Assembly (NCBI GenBank): GCA_015847255.1
Contig: JADLZK010004543.1
Coordinates: forward strand, 682,001-746,000
Direction: 5' to 3'
Origin: Hyparrhenia diplandra
Lineage: Eukaryota > Streptophyta > Magnoliopsida > Poales > Poaceae
DNA: 64,000 nucleotides
Below are positions 1 through 11,197 of the stretch, in pieces; the stretch's first letter is position 1; each line of letters starts with the position of its first letter. The translations under genes were made by a program, and so were the position numbers. Below the pieces are notes generated by a model, which made no database searches, was not told the DNA's origin, and was given only the letters and a program-made list of their open reading frames with translations.

Positions 1-114
1 GAAGAAAAGATCAACCACTACGCCCCCAAGGTGGCGGAGTTGGCCGGGATCGTCCTCAAGGCCCTTGCCAAGAAGGACGACGCCAGCGAGGAGGAGGAGG
101 AGGACGAGGACTAG
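1..114 (+). CDS. C-terminal end of an unrecognised protein with acidic tail (partial)
   Basis: Frame 1 is open from the first base of the window to a TAG at 112-114 and gives 37 residues. The visible part is a short amphipathic stretch (KINHYAPKVAELAGIVLKAL) followed by a lysine pair and a run of Glu/Asp ending EEEEEDED. Codons are strongly G/C-ending (GCC, GTC, CTC, AAG), as in highly expressed grass genes and unlike the AT-rich DNA that follows. Acidic tails of this kind occur in many chromatin and ribosome-associated proteins, so the family cannot be named. The 5' part lies outside the window. An AT-rich 3' UTR-like stretch begins right after the stop. Confidence 0.5.
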   Translation, partial: EEKINHYAPKVAELAGIVLKALAKKDDASEEEEEDED

Positions 115-434
115 GCCCGCGGCCTTCCTCTTTTTTTTATCATTTTTATTATATGTTCAATTTTTTTTGTTTTTATATATATTAATATTGTTGTGTGTTG
201 CTCCCTCTGTCCCTGAATCTGTTTCGTTTTCAGTTGAAAGAGCGATTAAAATTAAATCGCGCTTAAATTTGATTTGAATCTTAACTTGTTCAATGTAAAA
301 TTTGTCAAAAACAAACAATTAACTGTCGGTTGTGCTTTGGAAAATACTGATCGCCGTTGAGTACAGAGGGAGACGGCCATTGGGCGCAGCGGTGGCGGTT
401 ACGTTTTTCGAGGAACCGTGTTTTGAAATGCCAC

Positions 435-442
435 ATTTATAC
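435..442 (+). promoter_or_regulatory. TATA-like box for the 539-800 gene
   Basis: ATTTATAC lies about 100 bases before the ATG at 539 in a C-rich context typical of grass core promoters and short leaders. The spacing would give a leader of roughly 65-70 bases. This is a motif match only. Confidence 0.35.
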
Positions 443-538
443 CCGCCCCGGCGCCCCCACTCCCATTATCCAACACTAACTTCTCTTTCGTGCCCCTCAC
501 ACAGAAATTTGGACTCGCCGCCGCCCACGATCGTCGAC

Positions 539-800
539 ATGGCCGCCACCGGGGAGGAGATGAAGTTCGCCGTGGGCGCCTCCGCCGCCCTCACCAAAGT
601 TGAACGGCCCGGCCGACGATGTTGGCCTGCTAAAGGTGAACCTGCCCCTCGAGGAGATGGCTAACTTCTACGCCCTCGGATCGACTCTCGCCGATACCTC
701 CGCGCCGAGGGATACCGCCAAACCGGGAGGAGGCGGCCAGGAAGGCGGCCGCCGGAAGCCGGCCAAGCGGGCGGCCAAGAAGGCCAAGAAGGCGGCCTAG
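539..800 (+). pseudogene. Small Lys/Ala-rich protein gene broken by one frameshift
   Basis: An ATG at 539 in a strong context (GACATGGCC) opens a GC-rich frame that starts MAATGEEMKFAVGASAALTK. Near position 600 sensible coding moves to the +1 frame, which runs through a region containing LLKVNLPLEEMANFYAL to a TAG at 798-800. The second part ends in a basic tail rich in Lys, Ala and Arg (KPAKRAAKKAKKAA), like histone-H1 or nucleolar tails. Codon use is uniform across the break, so one original frame of about 87 codons with a one-base indel fits better than two genes. An intron of this size is not credible. I do not recognise the family. The upstream partial gene at 1-114 also has a charged tail but no alignable sequence. 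The break may be a real mutation or a sequence error. Confidence 0.45.
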
Positions 801-1739
801 GTTCTCTTCTTTTTATGTTAATTTATGTGTTTCTCGATTTGTGTGGATGTGTAAGATACAAAGATCGGTGTGGTTAATTTGCTAATAAATCAATTGTTGG
901 TTAATCTGTTGCATGTCAATCTCTTTATCTTTCGTTAATTTGGGTCTCACTGTTTCCTTGTATCGGTTTAATATGATGCGTGTCAATCTTAATTTTCTAT
1001 CATTTGTGTTCAACTGTTCCCTCGTCTTAGAAATTAACCGCGGCTGAGTACTATTTATACGCACATAAGCCCCCTCGTCTCCGGTCCGCTCTCCAACACT
1101 CGGTTTGTGGTGTCAATCTTGTCATTGTATTTTGCTTCCCCTCCCAAGTTAATCGCTATCGGTTCTAATTCAGCCGGTGGTGTCAATCTTCAAATCGCTT
1201 TTCGGTTCAAATTCAAACCCGCGAAAGTGATTTGTGTCCATCAATACCACTCGCGGGGAACGATTCAACCCGGTGGTGATCTGAATCTTCACTACTGGAT
1301 TTAGTCGAGTCCGTCGAAGTTTCGGTCATCCCGCCTGAGCGGTTCGTCCTTTGCGGGTGCGGTTCATCGCTGCCGGTGGACTAAATTTCGGCAAATGATC
1401 TGGCGGTAGTGATGAGCGATTCTGTAGTAGTGGATTTGCATTCATGTGCCTCTAAACAATGACTACATATTCTTTCATCTTCGAAACTAGATGTAGTTAG
1501 TTAGCCTAGCATCTAACTAGACAAAGCTTGAAAGGATAAGAGACAAAGCTTCATGTGCATCAAAACAAGGACTACATATTGATCTTCCATCTTCAAGACG
1601 TACTTGTTTTGTTTCGACCTGTGAGAGGAGCTTCCCTGGCAGGCATTTCAAACTTGTGAGCATAGCTCTCTTAATGCCTTCCCTCTTCCACTGATGACGT
1701 CAAATCAAGGAAGCATGTGCTAGAAAGCCTGTGAAACCT
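801..1739. other. Non-coding stretch with a second TATA-like site and short repeats
   Basis: No coding frame is convincing. TATTTATAC at 1052-1060, followed by a C-rich leader-like stretch, resembles the promoter at 435 but has no gene behind it, so it may be a leftover of a duplicated promoter. The phrase GTGTCAATCTT recurs loosely between about 905 and 1190. Two copies of TTCATGTGC...AACAANGACTACATATT lie at about 1440 and 1550. Confidence 0.4.
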
Positions 1740-2440
1740 ATCTGGATCAGTCCATACGTCTCCCATGGCCATGCCTAGAATATACCTCACAAACAAGACA
1801 AGCAACATGCCGCAATAGATCTTTTTCTTCACTCCTTCCATCTCAAATATGCTGCATGTATATCATGAGATGTCAAGAAATTAATCCAGTTGTTTTATTG
1901 AATGTGCACACCAACCCTACAACTGGAGCCACCACCACGTCACTGTCCTGATGCTTCCAAATATAAAACCATGTGCCCTAAAAACTCCCTCCCCTCTCCT
2001 TTCCATTATTATCCGAAACTCCACACCCATGACTCCAGTTCTTGTCTTGTTGTACATCTTGCCACCGTGTATTGATTCAAGTTCTCGTTCCATACTTCGG
2101 CGTTGGTCTTCCCATGTGATTAAGTGGCACCAGGAAAAAAAAGTGGCACCAGGAAAAGTGGCCTGGCCTCACAGACTCATCTACACCTTGCTGTGTTGCA
2201 TGCATGCTGACAAATATATGATGGAGACTATCATCGATCTATTATTCGCAATCAAATCCCATCACATGACAGCAAATGAGAAGTTTGGATAAACTACGAA
2301 GTACATGACTGTCTATGGAGGACCGTAACTATATTTTGACTGTCCACTACCTGTGCTGCACCATTGTATGCCTGTGATTCAAAAATTTGTTTCAACAGCG
2401 TTGTTTCGGTTTTGCTGTTGCTCAACAAAATACTGTGAGC
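1740..2440. repeat. Block Z1, divergent paralogue of 23270-23945 and 53634-54310
   Basis: This block aligns by eye along its whole length with 23270-23945, sharing phrases such as CTCACAAACAAGACA, CACCACGTCACT, CCCTCCCCTCTCCTTTCCA, CATGACTCCA and AGTGGCACCAGG in the same order. It contains a TATA-like AAATATAAAACC near 1960 followed by a C-rich leader and an ATG. It therefore looks like the promoter and 5' end of a decayed gene family. Short frames after the ATG do not keep a common protein between copies, so no product is assigned. Confidence 0.55.
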
Positions 2441-3054
2441 TCTTTTTTTGTACATCGCCGGTCACTTAAGCTCCCTTCCTAGCACTAATATCGGCCTGCA
2501 AACCAGCGACAGTAACACGACGTTCCGCTCCTTCAAGCTGCTTGTCGTGCAAATGCAGTGAGTGGGATGCAGCGTGTAAAATCCACCTCCAACTTGCCTC
2601 CAGGCCCACGGCCAGGCAAAGGTTGAGCGGCACGGCCATGCCTTGTGCGAGAGTGGCCAGGCAACGGGCTGCCACGTCTATTTTACAAAGTTAAGTCCCA
2701 AAACTGAGAAGCGCAACGATTAGAGTCCTAAATATTCAATATTCCCAAGCACTAGTACGTGGACGCCATTAACATCATCAGTCTGTTTGGTCGAGGGGAT
2801 GAGGATGTGCATCTCTTAATTTATTTGAGGAGGCTACAACTTTTTCGTGTGTTTCTGTAAATACCTATGGAAATCTTGAGATATTTAAGGAGACTAGTAT
2901 ACTTAATTCCCATGTCTAAGAGGAAGCACCATGGTCTCATTCCCATGTCAATCAAAATACTGTTTGGAGGAGGCTATATGCATTTCAGTTCACCTATACG
3001 ATGAAGCACCGTGGTCTTATTCCCATGTCAATCGAAGCTCAATTTTGAAGTAGC
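2441..3054. other. Non-coding stretch with a short direct repeat
   Basis: There is no coding signal. The phrase GAAGCACCRTGGTCTYATTC occurs at 2933 and 3003, a 70-base direct repeat. The remainder is anonymous AT-rich DNA. Confidence 0.4.
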
Positions 3055-3310
3055 TGACCACTTGCAATCTATCAACATCGACTAGCTCAGTAGAATTATG
3101 CAAGCTCTCCTTTCTCAGTGCCACCCATTCATATTAGACGATCAAGGTTGCGGCAGGTTTAAAAGCCATCAGTAGCAGCTGTGTGTGATAGGGAAAGAGA
3201 CAACAGGGGTGCTTTGTGCCATCGCTGGTTTGGAATGCCTAGAAAACTTCAAGTGTATTGCAAGATATGGGCACTCTATTTTATATTCCTCAGGCTGCGC
3301 ATGGCAACGT
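3055..3310. repeat. Block weakly similar to 11380-11580
   Basis: Shared ordered phrases include CGGTGCCACCCATTCA / CAGTGCCACCCATTCA followed by a CACCCTATTTTAT or CACTCTATTTTAT element. Similarity is patchy, so this is an old duplicate at best. No coding frame is shared. Confidence 0.3.
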
Positions 3311-3600
3311 GGTGACGTGGTGCCTCGGGGACAGGATCCGAACTGATTATTCATTTAGCCCCCCAACCCCTATCTTTCCTATTGAAGTCTTTGTCATTAT
3401 CATTTTAATAATTTGTTTTGGGCTATCCTCGCATACGTCAGCAAAAGTTCACGCCCCATCAACAGCTTTGTGACCGATTTAGAATAAAGCAAGCATGCTC
3501 AAATCTATACAGCTAATACTAGCCCATACATGTTGCATTGACATAGCTTTCGCAATTGACAACTAATTAAATTGTTGAATCCTCTAAGAAAATCTAACTC

Positions 3601-4200
3601 ACTGAATATTTTATAAAGGAAGCCTTTATTAAATTCTGAAAGCATTACATCAAATGATACAGGGCCTTGAAAATGTGCTTGTGGCCTTTCCCCAACGTAC
3701 AAATATAAAATGAAGTGTGTCTTCACATACAAAATTATGTGATAGTCAAAATATATTAGTCCAAAAAGTTACAAAGTCGAAAGGATTTACTATACCAATG
3801 GATCATTCATGTATCAATTAAATATAGAAAAAGAATTTTCTAATCTAATCTTTCATTGTGTATCAAATGTTACATAAGAAGAAATTAAATAAATTATATT
3901 TCATCTAGTACCTCCTAGGAGGTAATACATGATCCTAACTGTCCAACTGACACAACCGGCTCGTAGTCATTAGGTGCACCATAGCAAACCCTCCTTAGCC
4001 ACCTACACCAAATCACCGCAACCAAGTCTTGAGAAGCCACTTTCTCTAGAATAGCCCAAGTAGCCAATGGATTACAAAACATAACTTGTTTTTCTTTGTG
4101 ATTATCATTTCTACTAAGCCAAAGCGACTAGCAAATAGAAGCTGCTTGGAGAAGAACTAGTGGTTTAATTCTTTACTAAATCTTCCTAATCAGCCACCAA
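3601..4200 (-). pseudogene. LINE (L1-type) ORF2 C-terminal remnant and 3' region
   Basis: On the minus strand a frame ending at a TAG at 3915-3917 contains RIKPLVLLQAASIC, an in-frame TAG, then SLWLSRND and a further stretch of about 60 residues. The LWLSRND motif after a hydrophobic helix is typical of the zinc-finger/RVT-associated end of plant L1-type ORF2. The stop falls where this family usually has Trp. Downstream on the same strand is an AT-rich tail with TTTAATAAAGG-type sequence near 3610-3640, like plant LINE 3' ends. No upstream reverse transcriptase is preserved and no clean poly(A) or target duplication is visible, so this is an old truncated copy. Confidence 0.5.
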
Positions 4201-4424
4201 GCAAATGAGGAACACTGCAACGTTTAGTTCGTCTAGCTAGTAGCAATCTGAATATCGATCAAATAGAGAACAATATTCATTCAGTAATTATTACTGTGAA
4301 CAATGGATAATGAAGCTTGCAGCTTATAGGGTCTACTCTGCATGTGGAACAGACCTGCACATATGTAGCACCTCACTTATACTTTTGTCATCGCTTCATG
4401 TAAAAGGGTTAACAAGGCTTATAA
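4201..4424. other. AT-rich flank of the palindromic CACTA structure
   Basis: This stretch carries no recognisable gene. It ends in TAA at 4422-4424, which matches TAA at 11198-11200 across the CACTA structure. The stretch 3311-3600 before the LINE remnant is likewise anonymous. Confidence 0.4.
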
Positions 4425-4735
4425 CACTACCGAGAGTCAACCTCCACCGAGCGCCCAACAGCCAGCCGGTGGACTTACTCTCTACCGAAAGCTCCTCTCG
4501 AGAAAGATACCTCTTGGTAGAGGATAGTCTACCGAGAGCCTCACCCTCGGTACCCTGTACCCCTCGGTAGACTCTGCCTCCACCGAGCGCTATCTCTCCC
4601 CCGGTGGTGTTGGCGCCCCGGCGCCTGCCACGGCGACGGGCGCCCGCAATCAAATCTACCGAAGCGGTGGTTGGTGCTCGGTAGAATATGGTCACTCTAC
4701 CGAGGGCCAATGGCCCGGCTCGGTACATTGACCTT
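4425..4735 (-). repeat. CACTA subterminal repeat array, left outer end
   Basis: About a dozen TACCGAG / CTCGGT units in both orientations occur in 310 bases, for example at 4425, 4484, 4530, 4572 and 4690. In characterised CACTA elements such arrays bind the TNPA-type protein. It is the mirror partner of 10610-11197. Confidence 0.65.
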
Positions 4736-6120
4736 ATTTTTTCTGATTTCTCAATCCACCTAGACAAACACAATTTAAAAATAAGTCACATAATTTTCAC
4801 ATCCATACAAACTTGCAGAATTTGAAACAAGTCACATATATATCACATCCATACAAACTTACATAATATAAAGTTCATAATTTAAAACAAGTCACATACA
4901 GCTACAAGTTGTACTACAACTTCACTTGCCATAATTTAAAACCGCCGGCTTTCTTGCCAAAAATGAGTGAAGTATAGGTCACCGATCTTAAATGCACGAG
5001 ATCTCCCAAATGTAGACCACAACTACGACGACATGGTCTATCGACGACGGTTAACCGTGCTGGGACGTGTCGCTGGATCTCCAATCTTACGGGCAACCAC
5101 CTTTGCCTGATATCCATCTATTCCGCACGTTGGTATTGGATTAGCCCATATCCAAACAAAACCCAATCGAGACATTGTGCGGGTAAGAATGGATGCATAA
5201 CTACAACCAGCGTAGGTTAAGTCATACAGTTGAACCTATAATTATTGGAAAAAAAATTTGAGAACATCTCTAGAGTACCACATCAATTCTAGGTATAACA
5301 TATGATAAACTATTGGAAAAAAATATGACAAATTAACATATCGAGATTACCACATCATTTTGGTTGCTCGAAGCCCGGTTTTGCAGCAAATCCGGCAACA
5401 TCATCAAGCATGTTCCTACTTTTAGCTGTCATCAACAAATTGGAGAATGTAGGCGAGTGTACCCATGTTCTTGAAGATTTAGTTACACATCCCATGACAA
5501 AGATATTTTTGTGCAACCGACTGGCTGGCGACTTTATTTCAGCCTCTGAGATGTTTATAGGATTTCCACCTCTCCTTCTAGGGGCAATGGAAAAGCTAAT
5601 TTGACATTGGATTTATTGTCCTAATTCACTATGAAGATGATGTGAGTGCTGGACGACCACTTCTTGAACACCAAAGTACGAGAGAGTGTGTTTAAGCCAA
5701 GTGATTTGGTCAATTGGCTGCAATACATATAAAATTCATATAAATGGTAAATATAGATGTACAAATATATTTGACAAATTAATTATACAAATACTTACTA
5801 TTATTGGAACATTTTCCGCTATGGTGGGCGAGACATCTTGGATCGGGGTCAAATCCGGGTCGTTAGATGGCCACATCTACCTATGACTTTCGGCGGTGGA
5901 AGATTACGCCCGGCCATCTAGAAATATATAGAAATTAGTTTCAATTTTGTGGAGACTTAATAGAAATATATAGTATAATCCCTCTAAAAGATTTGTGCAC
6001 CAAAAGAAGGCCAATCATTTCGACGTTATATACTACTATGACACTAAAAAAATAACCTTATCTAGTTATATACTACCACACATTATTATTGAGAAATCAT
6101 AGCAATGTAACTTAAAAAAA
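4736..6120 (-). other. Interior of left CACTA half, no gene
   Basis: This is AT-rich DNA with several repeats of AACAAGTCACATA-type phrases near 4785, 4830 and 4890. No ORF resembles a transposase. By mirror symmetry it corresponds to 8460-10600 but is shorter and much diverged. Confidence 0.4.
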
Positions 6121-6500
6121 TTATAGCAATGTATACCTTAGCGCAGATCGACGTTGGAGTGGCCGACATTGGTGGGAGTGGCGTTGGTGGTGGCCGGGCC
6201 GGGGCGGGTGGCGGGCGGTGGTGGTGGCGTTGGTGGGAGTGGCGGTGGTGGGGGCGGCGACGGGGGGTGGTGGGAGTGCCCGCCGCGGGCGGTGGTTGGG
6301 GAGTGGCGGTTGGCGTGGCGCCGGGCGTTGGGGAGTATGGCCGGGGCGGCGGTGGGTGTGGCTGATGTGGGCTGCCGCGTTGGTGGGCGCTGGTGACGGG
6401 CGACCGGCGAGCGCGGTGGTTGGTGGCGGCGGGCGGATGAAGGTGAAGTATCGAGAGAGAGGGAGGTATTGGGGAAGAAGGCGGAGAGTTGGGAGATAGG
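6121..6500. repeat. G-rich minisatellite-like tract
   Basis: The plus strand is dominated by GGTGG, GGCGG and GGGGG motifs between about 6160 and 6430. The overlapping ORFs in all frames (Gly/Val/Trp-rich on plus, Pro/His/Ala-rich on minus) are products of this composition. Read on the minus strand, CT-rich then CCG-rich sequence follows a CTCGGT array, like a transposon leader. The same order is seen on the plus strand at 7605-8100. Confidence 0.55.
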
Positions 6501-7745
6501 GCCTTTGCCGAGGGGTTGAACACGCCCCTCGGTACACTTTTTTTTTTTAATTTTGTCACCAAATTTTGAAATGAAATGCTAAAATTAAAAAAATACAGGA
6601 TTGTACCGAGGGCTTAACCGAATGACCCTAGGTAGAGGTGTTTTCCGAGGGCTCAACTTACGCTCTCGGTAAAAAACCATTTTTTGGAATTTGAGTCCAA
6701 TTTTTTGTGTGTCTTTCATACATTGCCTATTAGTTCATATCAATTTTGACATTTTTTAAAAACAATTTACTATATATTTTGATTTTATTGCTTTTTTAAT
6801 TGAATTTTTCTTTATAAGCCAAATTTAAGCTGTAAGACATTCGAATATAGGGGGAACATGAAAGGAAAAATGGTATTCATATTCTTGAATGCAATGTGAG
6901 GCCTAATAGGGATTGACCCAAAACTTTGAACATCTTCTAAATGGAACATGACCATTCACTCGCGGGTGAATAGTTTTTAAATTATATAAAATGCAAACGA
7001 AGTTGAAAAATCATGAAACTTGTTGAGTTGTCCCGAAATCATATTTGGAGGTTATAAAAAAAATTTGGGAATGTTTCAGTAAAGGTTGGTTCATAGAATG
7101 GCCAAAACCCGTGACAACTCCACATAAGTTCTATTATCACATGTGTTATATGCCCCGAAGTTTCAACCATCGTTGACACCAACGTCAATGAAACCTTCCC
7201 AAATTTTTTTTGTGAAGTTTCCACATATGATTTCATGACAAATCAACAAGTTTCACGATTTTTCAACCTCATTTGCGATTACTATAATTTTAAAACCATT
7301 CACCGCGAAAGTGAATGGTCATGTTCCGTTAAGGAGATGTTCAAAGTTTTGGGGATAGCTCGATGAGGCCCAACATTGCACTCACAAATATGAATATAAT
7401 TTTTTTCTGTTTCATGTCTCCCTTCTATTCGAATGGTTTCCAAACTCAAATTTGGCTAATAAAAGAAAAATCAAATAAAAGAAAGAAAATCAAAATATAT
7501 ACTAAATAGTTTTCAAAAAATATGAAATTTGAACATGACCTAGGAGACATTGTATAAACCACACACAAAAAAATTTGGATCCAAAAAAAAAAAAATAGAT
7601 ATATTCACGGAGGGGCGGTGTTGGGCTCTCGGTACAACACCGTCTACCGAGAGCCCTAAAGAATCGCCCTCGGTGACATCTACCGAGTGCCCCACAAGCG
7701 TAACCTCGGTGAAGCGGACCCTCGGTGAAAAAGACCCTAACCCGT
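6501..7745. repeat. Imperfect inverted repeat at the centre of the CACTA palindrome
   Basis: Left arm 6501-7110 and right arm 7190-7745 are reverse complements by eye. Matching pairs include GTGAATGGTCATGTTC at 7310 with GAACATGACCATTCAC at 6945, CAACAAGTTTCA near 7230 with TGAAACTTGTTGA near 7015, and CTCGGTA clusters in both arms (6525-6680 and 7640-7720). The spacer of about 80 bases is at 7110-7190. This marks the point where two inward 5' ends meet head to head. Confidence 0.65.
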
Positions 7746-8459
7746 GAAGGCCGGTCTTATCTTATCCATTCCACTCCACTCCCCACCCCTTCGCATCTTA
7801 TCCACTCACTCACACTCACTCACTCACTCATCCCCTACCTCCTCCACCCTCCTCCTCCCCTATCTCCCGCCGGCGTCAATCCGGCCCGTGCACCGCGCCA
7901 CCTCCCGCCGGCGTCAATCCGCCCGTCTGCGCCATCTCTCGGTCGCTCCCGCCCGCGTTCCTGCCGTTCTGCGCACCGGCCGCCCGTCCTCCCCCGCCCA
8001 CAAGACCCGCATTACGCCCCGCCCACGACTTCCTCACCCGTCTCGCCGTCCCGCGGCGCTTCGGCCACCTCCCCGGCCGCCACTCGCCACGACCCACGCG
8101 CCCGCGCGCTCGCCCGCCCGCTTGCCCGCGCCTTCCTTGCCCATCGCGCCGCCCGGCCGAAGGTCCTAGCACGCCGGCCCCGCCCGCGCAAGGAGGTAGG
8201 GAGGGAGGAGGGTGGAGGAGGGAAGGAGGGGAAGAGGAGGAGGACGGGTAGGGAAGGAGGGGACGAGGAGGAGGACGGAGTAGGGAAGGAGGGGACGAGG
8301 AGCAGACCGCGGCCCCGCGACCACCACACCCTTTGCCGCAAGAAGGCAACGAGGAGGAGGACCGTGCCCTACCGCGACCACCCCCGATTTGATGTAAGAA
8401 GGCAACGAGGAGGACCACACCCCGATCCGCGCAAAGGTGAGATATTTGGCTACCACTAG
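7746..8459 (+). other. GC-rich leader-like interior of right CACTA half
   Basis: A CT-rich stretch (CACTCACTCACTCA type, 7800-7860) passes into CCG-rich DNA and then, at 8190-8300, into a purine tract of GGAGGA/GGAAGG repeats. Overlapping ORFs in several frames are low-complexity Pro/Arg/Ser and share no known domain. It may be a transposon 5' leader or a captured gene leader; I assign no protein. Confidence 0.4.
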
Positions 8460-8819
8460 TTGTGGTCGAAAGTGGTCGTGATGGTTGTGGTCGTGATCGA
8501 AAACAAAGGGTCGGATGGTTGTGGTCGTGATGGTGGAGTGGTCATAATGCTTGTGGTCAAAATTTTGACCTTTCATGCCTATGATGCTTTACAATGCCCA
8601 AGTGAAAGACTTTCATGCATGCTAGGACTGTTTATGTTCTCATGCTCGTTATCGAACCATGTGATACATCCATGCCTAGCAACCGTTGTCCACCCTCGAT
8701 GACCGATGGCTAGGCCGGATGTGTCACATGGTTTCATGGCGATCATGAACTCAAGTATCTATTGGTCCTTTAGCTCCTAGTTCAAATATTAAAGAAAAAG
8801 GGCATTTAATTCTCGAGGC

Positions 8820-10140
8820 TATGCTTATATATCGTTCCTATGATGCAATTGGTTCGAAATGCTTACATTTTATGACTGTGATGTTAGTGCCATGAATCGA
8901 GCTGCATTATCTTTTATTATCTCATGGTGGTCATCAAAATCAGGTGGCTCACGCCCATTCCCGTGCAATGATGGAGTCGGTTCAGCGCCTCCCTCATAGC
9001 CGGAATGGATCGAGCCACTGGTTCCATGGCTACCATGAAATTGCTTTTGGCAAAGAAGGATGATCAATGTGCACCTATGACCGAGTCCCTTTATGCAATG
9101 GTGGCCTGTGATGCAAAGTTTTTGCATTTTGCTCAACAGAAAGAACATCTTTGCTCCGCACCTTCTCCATGATCCTCGTTTGTTCATGGTCCGAGAGCAT
9201 CAAGGGAGGTGCGGAGTGGCATGTTTTTTAGCGTGCTATGATACAAAACTACTTGAAAAACCGAGGCTACCTCCTTTTCTTTGCCACACCTATGGAAGCT
9301 TTGCTCTTATATATTTTCATTTCATTTGTTCTCCTATCTCATTTTAGACTTATATATTGGTTCTAGAATGCAATGATGCCTTATTTTTGACTGTGATGTT
9401 AGTGCCATGAATCTGAGCTGCATTATCTTTATTACCTCATGGTGGTGTCATCAAACCGTGGATCGATATCCATACCAAAGCAATAATGGAGTCGAGTTCC
9501 ATGGCTCCTTGATAGCCGGGTATGGATGCGATCCACGGTTCCATGACTACTATGAAATTGCTTTGGCAAGCAAGGATGATCAATGTGCACCTATGACTGA
9601 GTCCCTTTATGAAACTATGTTCTTTTTAGCGACCTATGATATATTTTCATTCTATTGTTCTCCTATCTCATTTTGGACTTGGCCTCGTGATGCAAAGCTT
9701 ATGCCATTTGCTAAACAGAAAGAACATGGAGCTACGAACTTTCTCCATGATCCTCACTTGTTCATGTTCGAGCATCAAGGGGGAGGTTCGGGGCTCCATG
9801 TTCTTTTTTTAGCGTAAGGCTACACTATCTTATGCCGAGGCCCCATCTATATTACCTCATATTTGTTATCAAACCGTGACTAACATTTGCTTCTACTTTT
9901 TAAAGGCTATGGCTTGGCCTGTGATGCAAAGCTAATGCCATTTGCTCAATCAGAAAAAAAGAACATAGAGCTTCTCACTTTCTCCATGATCCTCACTTGT
10001 TCATGTTCGAGAGAGCATCAAGGGGAGGTGAGAGGCTCTATGCTCTTTTAGCAAAAGGCTACACTATATTATGCCGAGGCCCCATCTATATTACCTCATG
10101 TTTGTTATCAAACCATGACTAACATTTGCTTCTACTTTTT
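8820..10140 (+). repeat. Degenerate internal direct repeats in the CACTA element
   Basis: Two units of about 500 bases (about 8820-9312 and 9313-9820) and part of a third (9900-10140) share phrases such as GACTGTGATGTTAGTGCCAT, GATGATCAATGTGCACCTATGA, GTGATGCAAAGCT, TTCTCCATGATCCTC and GAGCATCAAGG. The units contain short open stretches but also stops and frameshifts in every frame. They look like multiplied non-coding or decayed exon sequence, not a gene. Confidence 0.6.
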
Positions 10141-10609
10141 TTTAAGGCTATGGCTTGGTATGTTGTATACCGTGGGGTGTTTCTAGAGTCTATGACAGCT
10201 GGGCAAAATGCAATGAGCACGTGAGTGGTTTTCCAAGTGCTTGATCCACAAGAAGTTTTCAAGACGAGAGAGCAAGCAGATGCTTCCTATGCTGAGTACA
10301 TTGCTAATTTGGACCACCCATTGCTTTGGTGCAAGCTCCACCAGCCTTGAGTTAACCCATTAGGCTCTAGGTTTTGTTGTTGGTTTTGTTGAGTACATTC
10401 AAACTTGATGACTATGAGTTGTACTAGTGTAACTAGACTTGTGCCGGATATTGGACTAATTAATCTATGTTTTGATCATGTATGTGATATATATGTGATG
10501 AATGAGTTGTATCAGTGCATGGATGTCAAATATATGTGATCTGTATGTATCATTTGTAAAGGTGGACAGGAAAAACAGGAATAAAAAAAAAATGGTCACT
10601 GCACCGTGC

Positions 10610-11197
10610 GGGACACTCGGTATAGGACGCTATACCGATGGCGCTTTCGGTGAACCCGGGAGATGGGGGCGGGGGAACCCCATGTTCCTGTGTACACCGA
10701 TAGGAGCGCCATTGAAACCAGCTCGGTGTAATATGGTCGTTTCACCGAGCGCGTCCACGCCCCTCGGTGCAACAACCATATTACACCGAGCGCATGCACG
10801 AGCTGGCCCTCGGTGCAACTGGTGTCCAAGGTTTTTAAAATTTTGAGTCTACCGAGCACCCTTTTGACAGGGCGCGCCGGTAGATAATATTTTTAAGTTT
10901 TTAAAATTAAAATGCACCGAGAGGGTAGTTGAGGTGGCCCTCGGTGTAGTTGACGCCGACGGTGGCAAATGCCGCCGACGTGACGCCGTGTTTTGCGAGG
11001 GGGGGGGGCGAGCCCCGGTGCGTTTGGCACGGGTTGCACCGAGTGGCCGTTTATGAGCTCGGTACACTCTTCCCCCCGTTTAAGATTTCACCGAGGGGCT
11101 GGTACCGAGGGCGGCGCTCGGTAGTGCGTCCACTGAGGGCTATTAGGCCTTTACTGAGCGCTTTTAGCGCTCGGTAGACGCTCTACCTCCAGTAGTG
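10610..11197 (+). repeat. CACTA subterminal repeat array and right end
   Basis: A dense array of CACCGAG/CTCGGT and TACCGAG units ends in CCAGTAGTG at 11189-11197 (CACTACTGG when read inwards), followed by TAA. The last 90 bases contain a short hairpin around AGCGCTTTTAGCGCT. Confidence 0.7.

Larger units (their letters stand above)
4425..11197. mobile_element. Palindromic (head-to-head) pair of CACTA transposon halves
   Basis: The left edge reads CACTACCGAG and the right edge, read inwards, CACTACTGGAG. Both are flanked by TAA (4422-4424 and 11198-11200), the three-base target duplication expected for CACTA (En/Spm) elements. Both ends carry subterminal arrays of TACCGAG/CTCGGT (4425-4735 and 10610-11180). 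The DNA just inside the left array (4736-4930, reverse-complemented) matches that inside the right array (about 10480-10600), sharing GATGTGATATATATGTGA and GGTGGA...AATAAGGTCA-like text. So both outer edges are the same (3') end of one family. The centre (about 6500-7745) is an imperfect inverted repeat. No TNP1/TNP2-like transposase frame was found, so the element would depend on enzyme from elsewhere. Confidence 0.7.

Noticed and set aside
7725..8580. Long ORFs (up to 244 codons) on both strands
   Set aside because: All frames are open at once because of CCG/GGA-rich composition. Products are low-complexity Pro/Arg/Ser with no domain.
8820..10140. CRISPR array or satellite
   Set aside because: Units are about 500 bases and degenerate, without constant short repeats and unique spacers, and the organism is a plant.
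4425..11197. A transposase gene in the CACTA structure
   Set aside because: No frame carries a TNP2-like or TNP1-like domain; the internal repeats have stops in every frame.
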